This document shows positions 63,853 to 64,000 of a DNA stretch of 64,000 bases, one piece after another. Made by a program: the position numbers and the translations under genes. Position 1 is the first letter of the stretch. Each line of letters starts with the position of its first letter. The notes under the pieces were generated by a model. It did no database searches. It saw only the letters and a list, made by a program, of their open reading frames with translations, and was not told where the DNA came from. The stretch comes from Micromonospora coriariae. Lineage in GTDB: Bacteria > Actinomycetota > Actinomycetes > Mycobacteriales > Micromonosporaceae. The stretch covers positions 6,076,001-6,140,000 of the forward strand of contig NZ_LT607412.1 in assembly GCF_900091455.1 (NCBI RefSeq). Reading direction: 5' to 3'.

Positions 63853-64000
63853 ATGAACACCAGTGAGGAGGACCTCGCCCCGGCAGCGTCGGGCGACCCT
63901 CTCGAGCCCCTGGTCGGCCGCAACTGCGCGCTCGACCTGTTCGACCGGGCTCTGACGGGTGTCCGCGACGGCCAGCCAACGATGATCGAGTTCGTGGGCG
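63853..64000 (+). CDS. LAL/LuxR-type ATPase regulator, N-terminal start (partial)
   Basis: The first 49 residues are visible and the gene runs out of the window. After a Glu/Asp-rich start (MNTSEEDLAPAASGDP), LVGRNCALDLFDRALTGVRD then GQPTMIEFVG match the start of AAA/ATPase domains of LAL-type regulators and related AAA_16 proteins (LVGR...LV-GxxGxGK). The Walker A lies just beyond the edge. Such regulators often control antibiotic clusters. Start choice is uncertain. Confidence 0.6.
   Translation, partial: MNTSEEDLAPAASGDPLEPLVGRNCALDLFDRALTGVRDGQPTMIEFVG

Noticed and set aside
63539..63856. 105-codon frame ending at the LAL-type start
   Set aside because: No ribosome binding site or domain; Arg-rich composition is typical of noncoding frames here.

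Overview
The window is very GC-rich actinobacterial DNA with GTG starts, C/G-ending codons and many MarR, TetR, AraC and WYL regulators. It contains a DUF5999 protein, an Eis-like acetyltransferase, a DUF664/DinB protein and a LAL-type regulator. It also has a GGAAGGG/CCCTTCC intergenic repeat of a kind I associate with Micromonospora. A Micromonosporaceae chromosome, probably Micromonospora, is the best reading. This is inference; no rRNA or tRNA is present to confirm it.

Layout. 1-11.6 kb: mostly housekeeping (3' part of gcvP, pabB, def, acetyltransferase, TSUP permease, EEP nuclease), two truncated genes facing away from each other (TrkA_C and LuxR fragments), a secreted M14 peptidase, a FAS1 lipoprotein and a tyrosine recombinase. 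11.5-15.3 kb: a disturbed island. It has two sites shaped like XerCD dif sites beside the recombinase, a long imperfect hairpin, IS21-type inverted ends bounding 3.3 kb without a transposase, a decayed AbiTii/sigma-factor chimera, an LtrA membrane protein and a SUKH (Smi1/Knr4-like) protein. 15.3-33.5 kb: a DUF4097-ABC transporter operon facing an unusual regulator, a drug-resistance type UvrA paralogue, an AraC-VOC-flavoprotein operon, GH20 hexosaminidase, zwf, an OFA-type transporter with its small subunit, patatin, peroxiredoxin and MarR genes. 33.5-48.4 kb: cydAB, PlsC-like acyltransferase, a TetR-SDR pair, GDPD, UMF1 transporter, thymidine kinase, an LtrA gene with a likely frameshift in a G7 run, LLM oxidoreductase, a second tyrosine recombinase, WYL regulator, Hsp20 with a HAIR operator, and a DUF6069 membrane protein. 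48.4-54.6 kb: MarR and DUF2087 regulators, an IS110-family element with a possible structured RNA, a MarR/MFS divergent pair, DinB and aldo/keto reductase. 54.6-62.5 kb: a proline-rich anchored protein overlapping a very large enzyme that joins a NodB-type deacetylase, a GT2 glycosyltransferase and an acyltransferase-3 domain, followed by a GT39-like membrane glycosyltransferase and a divergent Rrf2/SDR pair. 62.6-64 kb: a possible thiopeptide/lanthipeptide-type biosynthesis protein and the start of a LAL-type regulator, perhaps the edge of a natural-product cluster.

The most notable items are the three-domain polysaccharide enzyme, the dif-like sites beside a tyrosine recombinase, and the transposase-less IS21-ended island. 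There is also a set of clear palindromic operators (MarR, Rrf2, TetR, HspR types) that pair well with neighbouring genes. No rRNA, tRNA or CRISPR array was seen.
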